A stretch of DNA of 64,000 nucleotides from Halomonas borealis (GCF_004798905.1 NZ_SDMO01000001.1:248001-312000); one strand, 5' to 3'; counted from the stretch's first letter, positions 8,787-19,075 are shown. Numbers and translations are program-made. The notes: generated from the sequence alone by a model not told the origin.

Positions 8787-9074
8787 ATGACATCGCATAC
8801 CCACCAGTCGCATCCCGACATCATCAAGCGTTTGAGTCGCGCCCGGGGACATCTGCAGAGCGTGGCCCAGATGATCAAGGACGGGCGGCCTTGCCTGGAC
8901 ATCGCCCAGCAGCTGCATGCAGTGGAGAAGGCGATCCAGCAGGCCAAGCGAACCCTCGTGCACGACCATATCGACCACTGCCTGGAAGCAGCGATCGGCC
9001 CCCACGACAGGGGCCGGAATCAAGACCAGCGCGCACAACTTGAAGACTTCAAGGCGATCGTTCGCTACCTGTAA
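8787..9074 (+). CDS. nreA: CsoR/RcnR-family metal-sensing repressor, NreA-like
   Basis: 95 residues, all helical, of the DUF156 family. The N-terminus has several His residues (THQSHPD), Cys36 lies in GRPCLDIAQQ, and the second ligand region reads HDHIDHC. That His-Cys-His set is closer to the nickel/cobalt sensors RcnR and NreA than to Cu+-binding CsoR (Cys-His-Cys). The frame is open further upstream, but this ATG matches the family start and leaves the C-tract operator outside the gene. It is followed after 34 nt by an NreB-like exporter. Nickel is inferred from the pairing. Confidence 0.82.
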   Translation: MTSHTHQSHPDIIKRLSRARGHLQSVAQMIKDGRPCLDIAQQLHAVEKAIQQAKRTLVHDHIDHCLEAAIGPHDRGRNQDQRAQLEDFKAIVRYL

Positions 9075-9108
9075 CCGATAACCGACAGCCACGCCTCGAG
9101 GAGGACCC

Positions 9109-10482
9109 GTGCTCCAAGTGCTGAGTCACCGTCGTTACCGCCATTTATTCATGGCCCAGGTCACCGCCCTCGTCGGCACCGGGCTGACAACTGTCGCCCT
9201 GGCGCTGCTGGCCCATGACCTGGCGGCCGGGAAAGCGGGGATCGTGTTAGGCACGGCCCTGGCGATCAAGATGGTGGCCTATGTGGGCATCGCGCCGCTG
9301 GTCGGGGCCTATGCCTCGCGTCTGCCGCGCCGCACTCTGCTGGTCAGCCTGGACCTGCTACGGACATCCGTGGTCTGCGCGCTGCCCTTCGTCACCGAGG
9401 TCTGGCAGATCTATGTGCTGATCTTCCTGCTCAATGCCGCCTCTGCTGGCTTCACCCCGGTCTTCCAGGCGACGCTCCCGGATCTCCTCGAGGACGAGGG
9501 ACAGTACACCCGGGCATTATCGCTGTCGCGGCTCGCCTATGACCTCGAGAACCTGCTCAGCCCCATGGCGGCCGCGGCGCTGCTGATGGTGATGCGCTTC
9601 GATGTGCTGTTCCTGCTCAACGGCCTGGCCTTCTTGGTCTCGGCCGGTCTGGTGGTCTCGGTGGTGTTGCCGTCGCCCCAGGCGGCGGAGGACGAGGCAC
9701 CGAGCGTGTGGCGTAAGGTCTCTCACGGCATGAGGATCTACCTGAAGACGCCTCGGCTGCGCGGGCTGCTGGGCCTGAACATGGTGGTGTCGGCCGCCGG
9801 CGCCATGCAGATCGTCAATACCGTGGTCTACGTCCGCTCTACCCTGGGACTGGGCGAGCAGGCGGTGGCCATGGCCTTCGCGGCGGTGGGGGGCGGTTCG
9901 ATGCTGGTGGCCCTGCTGCTGCCGAAGGTGCTGGATCGCGTGCGCGAACGCCCGATCATGCTCGCGGGCGCCGCGCTGATGACGGTGAGCTTGTTCCTCG
10001 GCCTGTTCGCGCCCGGCTTCGCCGGCCTGATGGGGCTGTGGTTCCTGCTGGGCGCCGGCGCCTCGCTGGTCATGACGCCCACTGGGCGCCTGCTCAAGCA
10101 GTCGTGCCACTCCGAGGACCGTCCGGCGCTGTTCGCCGCCCAGTTCTCGCTGTCGCATGCCTGCTGGCTGGTGGCCTATCCGCTGGCCGGCTGGGTTGGG
10201 GCCGAGGTGGGGCTGATCGAGACCTTCGCCCTGCTGGGGGCGATTGCGCTGCTGTCGACGGCGCTCGCGACCCGTGTCTGGCCGGCACGGGATCCGCTGG
10301 TCCTCGAGCATGACCACGACCCGGTGGCGCATACCTATCTGCACTATCACGACGAGCACCACCAACATGAGCATGAGGGATGGGAGGGGCCGGAACCGCA
10401 TCGCCATCCCCACCATCATTCGAGAGGCCGGCATCGGCACACCTTTGTGATCGACGGCCATCACACGAGATGGCCGTCGTGA
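9109..10482 (+). CDS. nreB: MFS nickel exporter with His-rich tail, NreB-like
   Basis: 457 residues, twelve predicted helices and a cytoplasmic C-terminus extremely rich in His (about residues 400-450, for example HYHDEHHQHEHE and HRHPHHHSRGRHRH). NreB of Achromobacter/Cupriavidus plasmids has this same combination and confers nickel resistance. The start is a GTG preceded by GAGGAGGA. It forms an operon with the NreA-like repressor. The His tail probably buffers or delivers Ni2+, by analogy with NreB. Confidence 0.88.
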   Translation: MLQVLSHRRYRHLFMAQVTALVGTGLTTVALALLAHDLAAGKAGIVLGTALAIKMVAYVGIAPLVGAYASRLPRRTLLVSLDLLRTSVVCALPFVTEVWQIYVLIFLLNAASAGFTPVFQATLPDLLEDEGQYTRALSLSRLAYDLENLLSPMAAAALLMVMRFDVLFLLNGLAFLVSAGLVVSVVLPSPQAAEDEAPSVWRKVSHGMRIYLKTPRLRGLLGLNMVVSAAGAMQIVNTVVYVRSTLGLGEQAVAMAFAAVGGGSMLVALLLPKVLDRVRERPIMLAGAALMTVSLFLGLFAPGFAGLMGLWFLLGAGASLVMTPTGRLLKQSCHSEDRPALFAAQFSLSHACWLVAYPLAGWVGAEVGLIETFALLGAIALLSTALATRVWPARDPLVLEHDHDPVAHTYLHYHDEHHQHEHEGWEGPEPHRHPHHHSRGRHRHTFVIDGHHTRWPS

Positions 10483-10511
10483 CATGACAAAGAGGCTCAA
10501 GGAACGTTTGC

Positions 10512-11814
10512 ATGAGCATTCTGCCTGACAACGTCCTTCACTCACCGGAATACCGCATCCTGGGCACAAAGATGGAAGAGCATGACCTCCACTTTCAGGT
10601 TGAAGCTCCGGTCCCTGTGGCCTGCGAGGAGTGCCGCGTAGAGGGAGAGTTCGTCAGGTTTGGCAAGCGCGATGTGGCTTACCGAGACCTGCCCATCCAC
10701 GGAAAGCGGGTCACCCTCTGGGTAGTCCGTCGCCGCTACACCTGCCGGGCGTGTGGAAGGACGTTCCGGCCAGCTCTACCGGAAATGGTAGACGATCACC
10801 GCATGACGCGGAGGCTTTACAGCCACGTCGAGAAGGAGGCCTTCAACCACCCCTACGCCTATGTAGCCGATACCACCGGCCTCGACGAGAAGACTGTTCG
10901 CGAGATCTTCAAGAAGAAGGCTGAGTTCCTGGCTGCCTGGCACCGCTTTGAGACACCTCACTGCCTGGGCATCGATGAGCTTTACCTGAACCGCCGCTAC
11001 CGCTGCATCCTGACCAACCTGGAAGAGCGCACCCTGTTGGACCTGTTGCCCGGTCGTCAGCAGGACGCGGTGACGAAGCGGCTCATGAGCATGACCGAGC
11101 GCGACAAGGTCGAGATCGTCAGCATGGATATGTGGAAGCCCTACCTCCGTGCCGTCCAGGCGGTGCTGCCACAGGCCCGCATCGTGGTCGATAAGTTCCA
11201 TGTGGTGCGTATGGCCAACGAGGCCTTGGAGAAGGTCCGCAAGGGGCTCAGGAAGGAGCTGACGGCCAACCAGCGACGGACGCTCAAGGGTGATAGGAAG
11301 ATCCTGCTGAAGCGGGCTCACGATGTCTCAGACCGCGAACGGCTCATCATGGAGACCTGGACGGGGGGCCTTCCCTCAGCTGCTGGCAGCCTAAGAGCAC
11401 AAGGAACAGTTCTACCACATCTGGGACTGTGCCACCCGGCGAGATGCTGAGCAGGCACTAGCTGCCTGGATTGACGACATCCCGCAGGGGCAGAAGGAGG
11501 TCTGGAAGGATCTTGTCAGCGCCGTCAGCTCATGGCGTGAGGAGATGCTGACCTACTTCGAGACCGACATCCCGATCACCAACGCCTTCACGGAGTCGAT
11601 CAACCGGCTGGCCAAGGACAAGAACCGGGATGGCCGGGGCTACTCATTCGAGGTGATGCAGGCGCGGATGCTCTACACCACCAAGCACAAGAAGAAGGCG
11701 CCACAGATAAAGGAATCCCCTTTCCTGGGCAAGGCCACCATGACCTACAGCATGGGTCTCCCCGAGCCCGAGAAGAACTACGGCGTCGATCTATCAACCT
11801 TCTGGGAGAGTTAA
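10512..11814 (+). pseudogene. ISL3-family transposase, disrupted
   Basis: The N-terminal part (312 codons) has the zinc-finger CEEC...CRACG and the DDE-domain segments GIDELYLN and SMDMWKPYL of ISL3 transposases. A one-base gain in the G run at 11363-11368 shifts the frame. The correct frame then meets TAA at 11392, and resumes as an 89-codon C-terminal piece from 11545 (ITNAFTESINRLAK). Two independent lesions make it inactive. The sequence after the stop (GGAGGCTCCATCTACCAC onward) looks like a right terminal repeat; I could not find its left partner. Confidence 0.85.
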
Positions 11815-12385
11815 TGGTCGAAGGAGCAGGAGGCTCCATCTACCACTTAATCCGGATACCCAGAATTCTTTGATGCTGTTCAGCCGCGCCAGCAGCAAGT
11901 TGCCATCCCCGCCTCCCCGCTGAGCTAAAGGAATACCGCAAAGAACTGGAGTATTTCAGGCAGGTTGAGCAGCTAGACCGTTTGGAGCACCAGAAAACCT
12001 TGGGTACCGCACCGCTTGGTGCAGTTGATGAAAAGCGGACAACCTTTATTGGCGTTCCTGAATTCAAGCAACAAGCGCAGCACCATGATCTGCCGGGCAT
12101 AAATGTGCAGGGGAGAGCGCTGGTGACTCAATGGGCTCCACAAAACCGGAACGCCAAAGGGAAAGCAGCCCGATGCTTCTGAGGAATGCGTCTTCGATTG
12201 TCGCCAGAAATAGGCAGTTCAGTGCCACATCGGCTCTGCGCCCAGTGTGACTGATGCGCTGCTGGTACTGAGATGATCGCCTTAGAGGTGAACCCCTGGG
12301 AGGGGAGTCGAGGTGGGAATTTTTAACTGCCTGACTCTACATCAGCTTGAACGGTTCAATGTCATAAATTGATGTGTGATGGTTC
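11815..12385. other. Non-coding or decayed region after ISL3 element
   Basis: No convincing gene. A plus-strand reading around 11920-12180 gives a charged segment (LKEYRKELEYFRQVEQLD, then KRTTFIGVPEF) that looks like the end of a once-real protein without a recognisable start. The rest holds no motif I can name. Confidence 0.4.
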
Positions 12386-13612
12386 TCACACCTTGGAGAG
12401 ATAACGTCGTGGCCGTCCGCGCCTGACCATCTGCTCCTTGTTCGTGCACGACAGCTGGACAAAGGTTTTCTTGGAGGGTAACAGGGCACTCATATAGTAA
12501 TCGCTCTTGACAATGTAATCGATCACGACTCCCTTCAGAGCATCGATTTTGTCTTTTTCATGGTAGTTGATCGTCCCTATCCCCAGTTTTTTGTAGCGAT
12601 GCTTGATTCGATTGCAGTTAAAGTATCTGCCTTCCCCGCCCGTCACTTCGCTGTACCAATACTGCCCCACCATCTTGGCATAGTTAATATCCTGTCGATT
12701 GCCGGAACCCTTCATGATGACAACAAGATGGTAATGAAAGCCAGCCAAGACCCCGTATTCCAGCTTGCCAAAGACCGCCATCACATTGGGAGCAACTTTT
12801 CCTGACTTAAGGCTATCACTCATTAACGTCCATTCTTTCTTCACCATCTTCATGTCTTTCATAAAGTCTTCCGATTCAATAAACTTTCCTTTTCTATATC
12901 CCAAATCCACTCTAAGCACCAGTAGACGGGACCGCTGTGCAAAGCATCTATCGATAATTGCAGTTGCCGCCTTCTTTCTGTCTTTAGCCGCTCGATCAGC
13001 ACGCCGTGAAAAGTCCTGGATAATCGGCCTGCTGGCCTCATCCTTGATCTCCTCCATGATCTTATTCATGACATTGACGGTCCTAGAGACTCCTCCTGCT
13101 AACACGCCATACTCCACCATTGCCCTCAATTCATACTCCCACCTCCTTGTGACCTTGTGATAAATACCGACGTAAGGATTCTTATCGACAACGCGCAGCT
13201 GTGCGCATCTCTCATCACAGCCCTTTTTCACGACTTTCAGGAATTCTTTGCCATGTAAGGATTGGAAGAGCTTCAGCTTCCCATTCTTTTTCTCCACCAC
13301 CTCGAAGTGATCTTCTCGAGAGTCAAATATCCCTTTTATGACCGCTTCTGCACGACGCAGGTGTGCAATAAACTTTTTATCGGATTCTGAAAGCAGCTCT
13401 TCTTGGTCATCAGACACCTCCTCCTCGAAGAATAACTCCTCATCATTCATATCCCATTGTTGTAAGTTCTCACCTCTTGCCAGTCGCTCCTCGCCCTCCC
13501 ACCACGGCACATCATTATCGCTAGGAGAATGATTCGTCCCCCAGTCCCAATCAATATTCCAGTCTTCGTCAAAAGGATGCGAATTCTCACCCGGAGATTC
13601 CTCATATTCCAT
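12386..13612 (-). CDS. YagK/YfjJ C-terminal domain protein (replication-like)
   Basis: About 408 residues. The N-terminal 90 are very acidic and probably disordered. From about residue 200 the sequence resembles the YagK/YfjJ C-terminal domain found in prophage-like islands and inovirus Gp2 proteins: LLVLRVDLGY, EYGVLAGFHYHLVVIMKG, and a late KSDYY. The HYH motif beside a late Tyr recalls HUH rolling-circle enzymes, so a replication-initiation role is plausible but unproven. I prefer the ATG at 13612 because GGAG lies 6 nt upstream; an in-frame ATG pair at 13622-13627 has no SD. Base composition is AT-rich compared with the island. Confidence 0.72.
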   Translation of the reverse strand: MEYEESPGENSHPFDEDWNIDWDWGTNHSPSDNDVPWWEGEERLARGENLQQWDMNDEELFFEEEVSDDQEELLSESDKKFIAHLRRAEAVIKGIFDSREDHFEVVEKKNGKLKLFQSLHGKEFLKVVKKGCDERCAQLRVVDKNPYVGIYHKVTRRWEYELRAMVEYGVLAGGVSRTVNVMNKIMEEIKDEASRPIIQDFSRRADRAAKDRKKAATAIIDRCFAQRSRLLVLRVDLGYRKGKFIESEDFMKDMKMVKKEWTLMSDSLKSGKVAPNVMAVFGKLEYGVLAGFHYHLVVIMKGSGNRQDINYAKMVGQYWYSEVTGGEGRYFNCNRIKHRYKKLGIGTINYHEKDKIDALKGVVIDYIVKSDYYMSALLPSKKTFVQLSCTNKEQMVRRGRPRRYLSKV

Positions 13613-13968
13613 ACAGCACTCCATCATCGACTACACGGCTAAAAGTATCAATCTGGATATAAGACACATACTCTTTACTCAACGCTCACTATTTAAAATC
13701 CATGTACTGATATGACTCCAGCACTGCTACAACATGACAACCCACCCTAGCACAACCCTTCGGTATAACATATAAAGCAAAAGTAAAACTAACCACCCAC
13801 TTTCAACATTGCAGGCGCAGCAAGGGTTAAAACAAAAGATAATAGCCTTCGCTTATTCAGAAAATAACGTTAAAAAATCAAAACAAATCAAACGTCGAAC
13901 CTAAAGCCCTGGAACTTATAGCAAGTTTATGGCATAATTTTAGAATTATTATTCAAAGGAAATCCGCA
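13613..13968. other. AT-rich divergent intergenic region
   Basis: About 350 bp with long A/T runs between two divergent AT-rich genes. It must hold both promoters and could hold an origin for the satellite-like module. I saw no clear iteron series. Confidence 0.4.
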
Positions 13969-14769
13969 ATGAGCAATAATCCCTTACCTGCCACTACATC
14001 CATATCAGAAAAGAAAGAAGGAGAATACAATCAGCACCTCACAAACAGAAACCTCATCATCCCTGACCATTACCACCAGATCTCCTCCATCCCGCTTGAA
14101 GACTATATTGAGAGGCTGAAAAGAACGCTTTGCGAAACCTATTTTCATATATCGCAAAAACCTCCAAGCATTGGCTCATCTCCATCGAAAAAAAATGAAG
14201 AAGAATTAGCAAACGTGCTCTTCCACCAAGAATACGCTTCAGCTAAAAGGAAAATACTTTCTGGCACGCCAGCTAGCGACTACCAAGAAACCTTAGAGCT
14301 TGATCTTTGTGAAAAAATCGATGATAAAATATCTATGTTTTTCTCAACTTCATTCATTTGGTTAGTTTGTTCCGACCTCCTAGCCCAAGAAGGCTTACGC
14401 GATCAATCATGGGCAGCGCTGGTTGAATTCGCATCTCTAGAGACAAGACTTGAAGACGCATGCATAGCTGAAGAAAAACGCTGGGAAAAGCTCCTTCAGC
14501 AAGAGTATGGAAGATTGGCCAACCAGAATCTAAGGCACTTGAAATATCGTCTCATAGACCTCCTGTATGAGGATTGCCCAGATAATGGATGGCCGTCAGT
14601 AAAAGTTGCCGCATACAAACTGCATGAAAAAGTACTCCAATTCCACGAGCAGAGCGATCAGCGGTCAGTAATAAAGCTGAATGAAAGTGATATTCAACGA
14701 ATGATCACCAACTGGATGAACAAGAACAAAGAAGTCAACGATATCTTCAAGAAATTGAAAAAACTCTAG
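13969..14769 (+). CDS. Uncharacterised AT-rich helical protein
   Basis: 266 residues starting at an ATG with a good SD (AAAGGAAA). The protein looks soluble and helical, with acidic and Lys-rich stretches, two Trp-containing segments and no signal peptide or metal motif. It ends tail to tail with AlpA, overlapping by four bases. I do not recognise the family. Its base composition matches the YagK/YfjJ gene, so both probably arrived together. A role in replication or packaging of a small satellite element is only a guess from position. Confidence 0.65.
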   Translation: MSNNPLPATTSISEKKEGEYNQHLTNRNLIIPDHYHQISSIPLEDYIERLKRTLCETYFHISQKPPSIGSSPSKKNEEELANVLFHQEYASAKRKILSGTPASDYQETLELDLCEKIDDKISMFFSTSFIWLVCSDLLAQEGLRDQSWAALVEFASLETRLEDACIAEEKRWEKLLQQEYGRLANQNLRHLKYRLIDLLYEDCPDNGWPSVKVAAYKLHEKVLQFHEQSDQRSVIKLNESDIQRMITNWMNKNKEVNDIFKKLKKL

Positions 14770-14999
14770 GTAATATCAGGATCACTCTTGGATTCCCCTT
14801 GGTTTGCAAGTAACCACCTGTCGACATCCGGCTCAGACCAGCCTTTAGATCTAGCACCAAGAGAAATCTGCACAGGGAATGTTGGGTCATATTGTGGCAT
14901 CCGAGGATTAATTTTTGCATAAATTGAAGATCGACTAATGCCTATCTTTTCTACCAACTGCGCCATTCTCAGGATCTTCAGTTTTCTATCGTTGCTCAT
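14766..14999 (-). CDS. alpA: AlpA-family phage regulatory protein
   Basis: 77 residues with a MerR/Xis-like helix-turn-helix: ILRMAQLVEKIGISRSSIYAKI, and the closing GWSEPDVDRWL typical of AlpA. AlpA activates excisionase/integrase genes of CP4-57-like islands and satellites. I chose the ATG at 14999 (AGAGGA 8 nt upstream) over the longer frame at 15023. No intact integrase is present nearby, so the element it once served may be defective or split. Confidence 0.85.
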   Translation of the reverse strand: MSNDRKLKILRMAQLVEKIGISRSSIYAKINPRMPQYDPTFPVQISLGARSKGWSEPDVDRWLLANQGESKSDPDIT

Positions 15000-15379
15000 C
15001 TTCAAGTCCTCTATATCAATCAACCGACAATACGAATTGTATCGGAACCAGTTAGATAATCGAGCCGACTTGCCACCTATTCAAAAACAGGGCTCAAACA
15101 CTGGATATATATCTAGAAGCCCACCATCCAGGGCGATTCCAAGCATTTTTATGCCATATTTTTCAATCACTTAATGAGGGCCGTGTGTTAATGACTACCT
15201 AATGCAAAAAATTACTGACCCTGGTCCCCTCCGCTGGTGTTATGCCTACAGGCGCATCTGCCTGGTCAGACAGATGCGAATGCGGTGCGCATACAAGCAG
15301 GAATCGGTGGTCGGCGAGCCTTGGGCAGCTGGCCGACCACTTTGCTTTCAAGCGACATCAGAACCTGGTCACCTCCGAC
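15000..15379. other. Intergenic region without recognisable gene
   Basis: AT-rich up to about 15200, then abruptly GC-rich, which marks the edge of the AT-rich module. I see only short shadow frames. Confidence 0.4.
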
Positions 15380-16800
15380 AGGGAAATCTGGCCCTTATCC
15401 TCTGGCGACCTGCTCGGGATGGTGGATGCCAACGAGCTTGATGAGCCAAGCCTTACGCTTGTCCCACAGTCGGTAACTGCAGCCGCGAAAAGTGATGACG
15501 TGACTGTGGTGCAGCAGCCAGTCGAGGATGATAGATCCAAGGTAGCCACTTTCCCGCTTGGCTCCAGAGCCCCCGTAGTAGCCACCTTGGGCGGCCGATA
15601 GCTGACAATGCACTGCAGATGGTACGGCAGGAACCGCACCACAGGGCGCCAGCTCAACTCGGAGTGGCGGGCTAACTCCTGGCCGACATGTTGAACCCGC
15701 ATGTCACCGTCGTCGGTCACGCTGACTAAAACCGGCTCGCCTATCAGACGGCAGGGCACGCAGTAGAGGTTTGTGGCGACCTCAACGGTGGCATCGCGCT
15801 GGAAGCAACTGCCGAGTTCCACGTCTGCTCGAAGGGCGGATTGTCGTTCGGCGGTTGCAGGCTGGCCCTTTCAGCTGCGAAGCGAACCGCCGGCAGCTCA
15901 CCGGTGGCGTATTGCATCCGCTGGTCGGCAATCTCACGCATCCACCAAATCAGGTAGGCCTCCAGCCCCCCTGTTGACCCCGATTAGAAATGTCCGGCCG
16001 CGATAGCGTTGCGCTGCACGTAGCCAGCGCCGCGCTCGTCCTTGCCCTTGGTACGGGGCGATACTGAGCGCTGGGCACCGGCCGGAAGCCCCAGTAGCGG
16101 GCAAAGACCAAACGCTAATCGTTGAAGGCCGCCTAGAGGCTGGCGGCATTGTGGTGGTCGACCAGTGCCCAGGCGTTATCCAGCAGTACCTGCTCTGGCA
16201 CCCTACGGAGCCAATGAGCCCCTCTTCCATGCCGGCGGTCACACCAACTGACGCTCGTGACGGAAGGAGTGGGCGTAGTGTCGGCGGGGGTATCCGAGGG
16301 TAGTGACGAACAGGTAGATCTTGATCGCTTCGTTGCCGATGGTGATCTGGCGGCTGCCGAAATCGATCTGAAGCTGCTCGCGAGGTGGAGTCTCGAATCT
16401 CACCGTCGCCTTGTCTTCGGCGGCCAGCGCCTGGCAATAGGATTCGCAGGCGCGTTCCAGCGTCCGCAGGCTGACGGTTAAGACCGTGTTCGAGCTACAG
16501 GACTTGCAGCACCACGGCGGCAATGCCGATGAGCTGCAGGAGGCGGTACTGCAGACAGTGATCCAGAACATCAAGTGAACGGGTGCGCTGCAGGCTGGCC
16601 TAGGGCGCCCATCCACCCTGGCGCAGGTAGCGCTTGACGGTGTTCTTGCTGACACCGAGTTCATCGGCGATATGCCTGACGCCCCAGCTACGGGTCTTCA
16701 AGCACAGATCGGGACGGGCTCCTTGAAAATTTCTCATACAAAAATAGTTACCATGTATGTCCAGAAGCATCCAAAAGCATCTTTTATCATCTAACGACAT
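15380..16800 (-). mobile_element. Degenerate IS21-family element (istA and istB remnants)
   Basis: Read on the minus strand, broken frames spell an IstA protein. It begins with a helix-turn-helix piece (WGVRHIADELGVSKNTVKRY), continues with RTLERACESYCQALAAEDK, QLQIDFGSRQI and VTTLGYPRRHYAHSFRHERQ, and ends with GRTFLIGVNRG and MREIADQRMQYATGELP. A short IstB tail follows (SIILDWLLHHSHVITFRG, about 15395-15560). Several frameshifts and stops make it dead. Terminal repeats were not identified, so the limits are approximate. Confidence 0.75.
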
Positions 16801-17318
16801 ACAAACCCAAAGTTAAAAAAAAATCATTATTCACTCCATGTTCAACCTGCTAAATTTGGCAACATCAGTAATGAAGGAGATTCAACATGTAGGAGCTTGC
16901 AGAAGACGATATAGGTGGGAAAAACACCCCTTAACGAAGCCAACCCTGCTCCAGGCTAATGACCTTCGGTCTTCACTGGCGCTATTCACCATCCACTGGG
17001 TGGATGAAAGATCAGGACGGCGGGCTTCTCATACGCCCCGACACCCTTAACACATATAAATACAACAACTTTTGGAGGAATTAGGACGATAAAACATAGC
17101 ATTTCCAGCTTGGATTAATGGAAGGCCTCGAATCAAAAACCGACGCACTGGCTACAGCTTCAAGCGGAAAATAAAACTCAACTTACAGGAAAATGTATAT
17201 ACCAAATACGCTACACCCTGATAGTAACCGAGCGCACAGACAGCGCTACAAATAACATGCGAAGGCAAGTAAAAAACATAAACATCATGCCCTAAGAGAA
17301 AACTAAGGAACCAGCTTA
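16801..17318. other. Intergenic region before helicase/primase-like gene
   Basis: About 500 bp with no credible gene. It is AT-rich toward the right. A strong SD followed by ATG and an immediate stop (GGAGATTCAACATGTAG, about 16877) suggests a decayed gene start. Confidence 0.4.
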
Positions 17319-18956
17319 ATGTACGATAACCCATATCCCCTCAACCAATCCGCAACAGGGAACGGTACATATCTTCCCAATCAACCCACTAACTCCCAGA
17401 TAAACTATCAGGATATCTCCTCCGCAAGCACCTGTAGATACAGCTCGAGCCAGCAACTGCCCTTTTCCCGGGCGGGACGGCCACCCAAGCCCTGCAAGGC
17501 CAACCTCATCCGGCAGATCCTTCACCAAGCCTATCGCCTTGTAGCTGATCCTAACGGCGTATATTTCCTTGTACCGAACTTCGGCGGTCCCGTACTGATG
17601 TTGGAAGCGGAGATGATTGCACCGATCATCAAGCACATAGCAGCGAGCCATGACAACCGCGACGTTTCGGACCAAAATGTCCGGGACGCGCTTGAGATCA
17701 TTCGGGGGGACTACCCGGATTTTGCGGAAATCGGTAATGGACGAACCTGGCTAGACAATTACGGTAATCGATATATCGCACTGAATGGAAAAGTGATGAT
17801 GCTCCCTCCGAAACAGGAGAACATGATTCAGCCAGAGCTCGCCTATCCTTACTGGCATCCCGCCAATTGTCGCCCCTTTCACACGGTGTATATCCAGGGT
17901 CCCAGTGCGATGGCCCCCTCAGGCGTGCGTATCATTGAGTCGTATGTGCCGATTCCGAAAGATCGAGACCTGCTGATCTATACGTTCATGGTGCTTTGCA
18001 TGATGCCAGAACGTCAGCAGCTGGTTCTGGAACTCACAGGAGAGCTTAAATCTGGAATGGCACAACTACAAGACGTCATCAAGCGCACGCTAGATCCGGT
18101 AATCAAGGAGAATGCGATTCGTGATACACCCTCAAAGGTCAAGGACGTAGATCAAAAAGCCTGGCGGCATCATGTGCTCAACCTGGACAATGTCGAAGAC
18201 GGGCTCAGTTCGGCGGTACAGCGACGTATGTTTGAGTTGCTCTGCAAAAGCAGGCTGGAATGGAAAGCTATTGGTTGCCATGAGATTACATCGAGTCTCG
18301 CTGTGCGGCGTGCTTTTTTGCTGAGCAGCCTAGAACCGGTCATCACACAACCTGAATTAGTAGAACTCACCTTGAGTCTGGAAATGCCATCACCCTCAAC
18401 AGATCAGACGGGCAAGGCATCTTCCCAATGGCATACGCAGGAGAGCTTACCAGGCGAAGATCAGAGTCGCGTCTTCAATGCACTGCTTGGCATGCTCGGA
18501 AAGGCACATGCCAATATCGGCCAAGTGAGCTTGGATCGGAGAGTACCGGACGGCTGGCACGATTTCTGTCGTATCGGAATGATTGTCTCCGACACACTGA
18601 CCGGCAGTGCAGAGGCCTTTTGGTCGCAATACGAGGCATATCGCAATGAGCGGCTCTGCGAGATGACTGAAGAGGAGCCGATTGCCAAGGCAGTTGTTGA
18701 ATACCTGAGGATTAACGCCATCACGGAAGCCGTCGAAAATCCGGCGGGGGTCTGGCTGGCCATCTTGGGCCAGTTCCGGCCGACCTGTGTGTCGGACAGC
18801 CAATGGCCACGTGAGGCGCGCGGCCTTGGCGCAGCCTTCAAGCGTGCCGCCCCACTGCTGGATGCCCAGGGGATTACCTGCTGTAGCAACGGTAAACGTG
18901 GCTCGAAACGCCATTGGGTGATCGGTCCAAAAGGGCTCGCCATGCAGCATTTCTGA
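17319..18956 (+). CDS. Plasmid/phage primase-helicase-like protein with degenerate Walker A
   Basis: 545 residues. The middle resembles the helicase part of P4/D5-type primases: DNYGNRYIALNGKVMMLP, then a passage of the type LxGxxxSGKSxL and a DN-containing second motif. Here the nucleotide loop reads LTGELKSGMAQLQ, with Lys replaced by Met and Ser by Ala, and the second motif is HVLNLDNVEDGLS. ATP hydrolysis by this domain therefore looks unlikely. The first 60 residues are low-complexity. It is not full-length for a primase-helicase; a zinc-binding primase half is missing. Probably a replication or accessory relic of an integrative element. Confidence 0.6.
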   Translation: MYDNPYPLNQSATGNGTYLPNQPTNSQINYQDISSASTCRYSSSQQLPFSRAGRPPKPCKANLIRQILHQAYRLVADPNGVYFLVPNFGGPVLMLEAEMIAPIIKHIAASHDNRDVSDQNVRDALEIIRGDYPDFAEIGNGRTWLDNYGNRYIALNGKVMMLPPKQENMIQPELAYPYWHPANCRPFHTVYIQGPSAMAPSGVRIIESYVPIPKDRDLLIYTFMVLCMMPERQQLVLELTGELKSGMAQLQDVIKRTLDPVIKENAIRDTPSKVKDVDQKAWRHHVLNLDNVEDGLSSAVQRRMFELLCKSRLEWKAIGCHEITSSLAVRRAFLLSSLEPVITQPELVELTLSLEMPSPSTDQTGKASSQWHTQESLPGEDQSRVFNALLGMLGKAHANIGQVSLDRRVPDGWHDFCRIGMIVSDTLTGSAEAFWSQYEAYRNERLCEMTEEEPIAKAVVEYLRINAITEAVENPAGVWLAILGQFRPTCVSDSQWPREARGLGAAFKRAAPLLDAQGITCCSNGKRGSKRHWVIGPKGLAMQHF

Positions 18957-19023
18957 CCAATCTGCATTCATCGCGTGTCGAGACTTAGGCGGTTACCTGC
19001 CAGTTTGGAGGGGGATTTTGGAC

Positions 19024-19075
19024 CCGACCGGCTTTCTAGGTCGGAAGCCTACCCTGTATGCCTTTCAGGGTAGGC
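19024..19075. repeat. Two tandem hairpins, each with a 9-nt loop
   Basis: CCGACC/GGTCGG (19024-19029, 19039-19044) and GCCTACCCTG/CAGGGTAGGC (19047-19056, 19066-19075), both perfect. They lie 67 nt after the helicase-like gene and touch the IS66 remnant. No T-run follows, so this may be the end of a mobile element rather than a terminator. Confidence 0.5.

Noticed and set aside
9517-10569. 350-codon frame opposite the NreB-like gene
   Set aside because: Gln/Arg/His-rich composition typical of antisense readings of a GC-rich membrane protein; no start signal or motif.
11363-11368. Programmed frameshift in the ISL3 transposase
   Set aside because: A G run is present, but the correct frame contains TAA at 11392 soon after, so shifting would not give a full protein.
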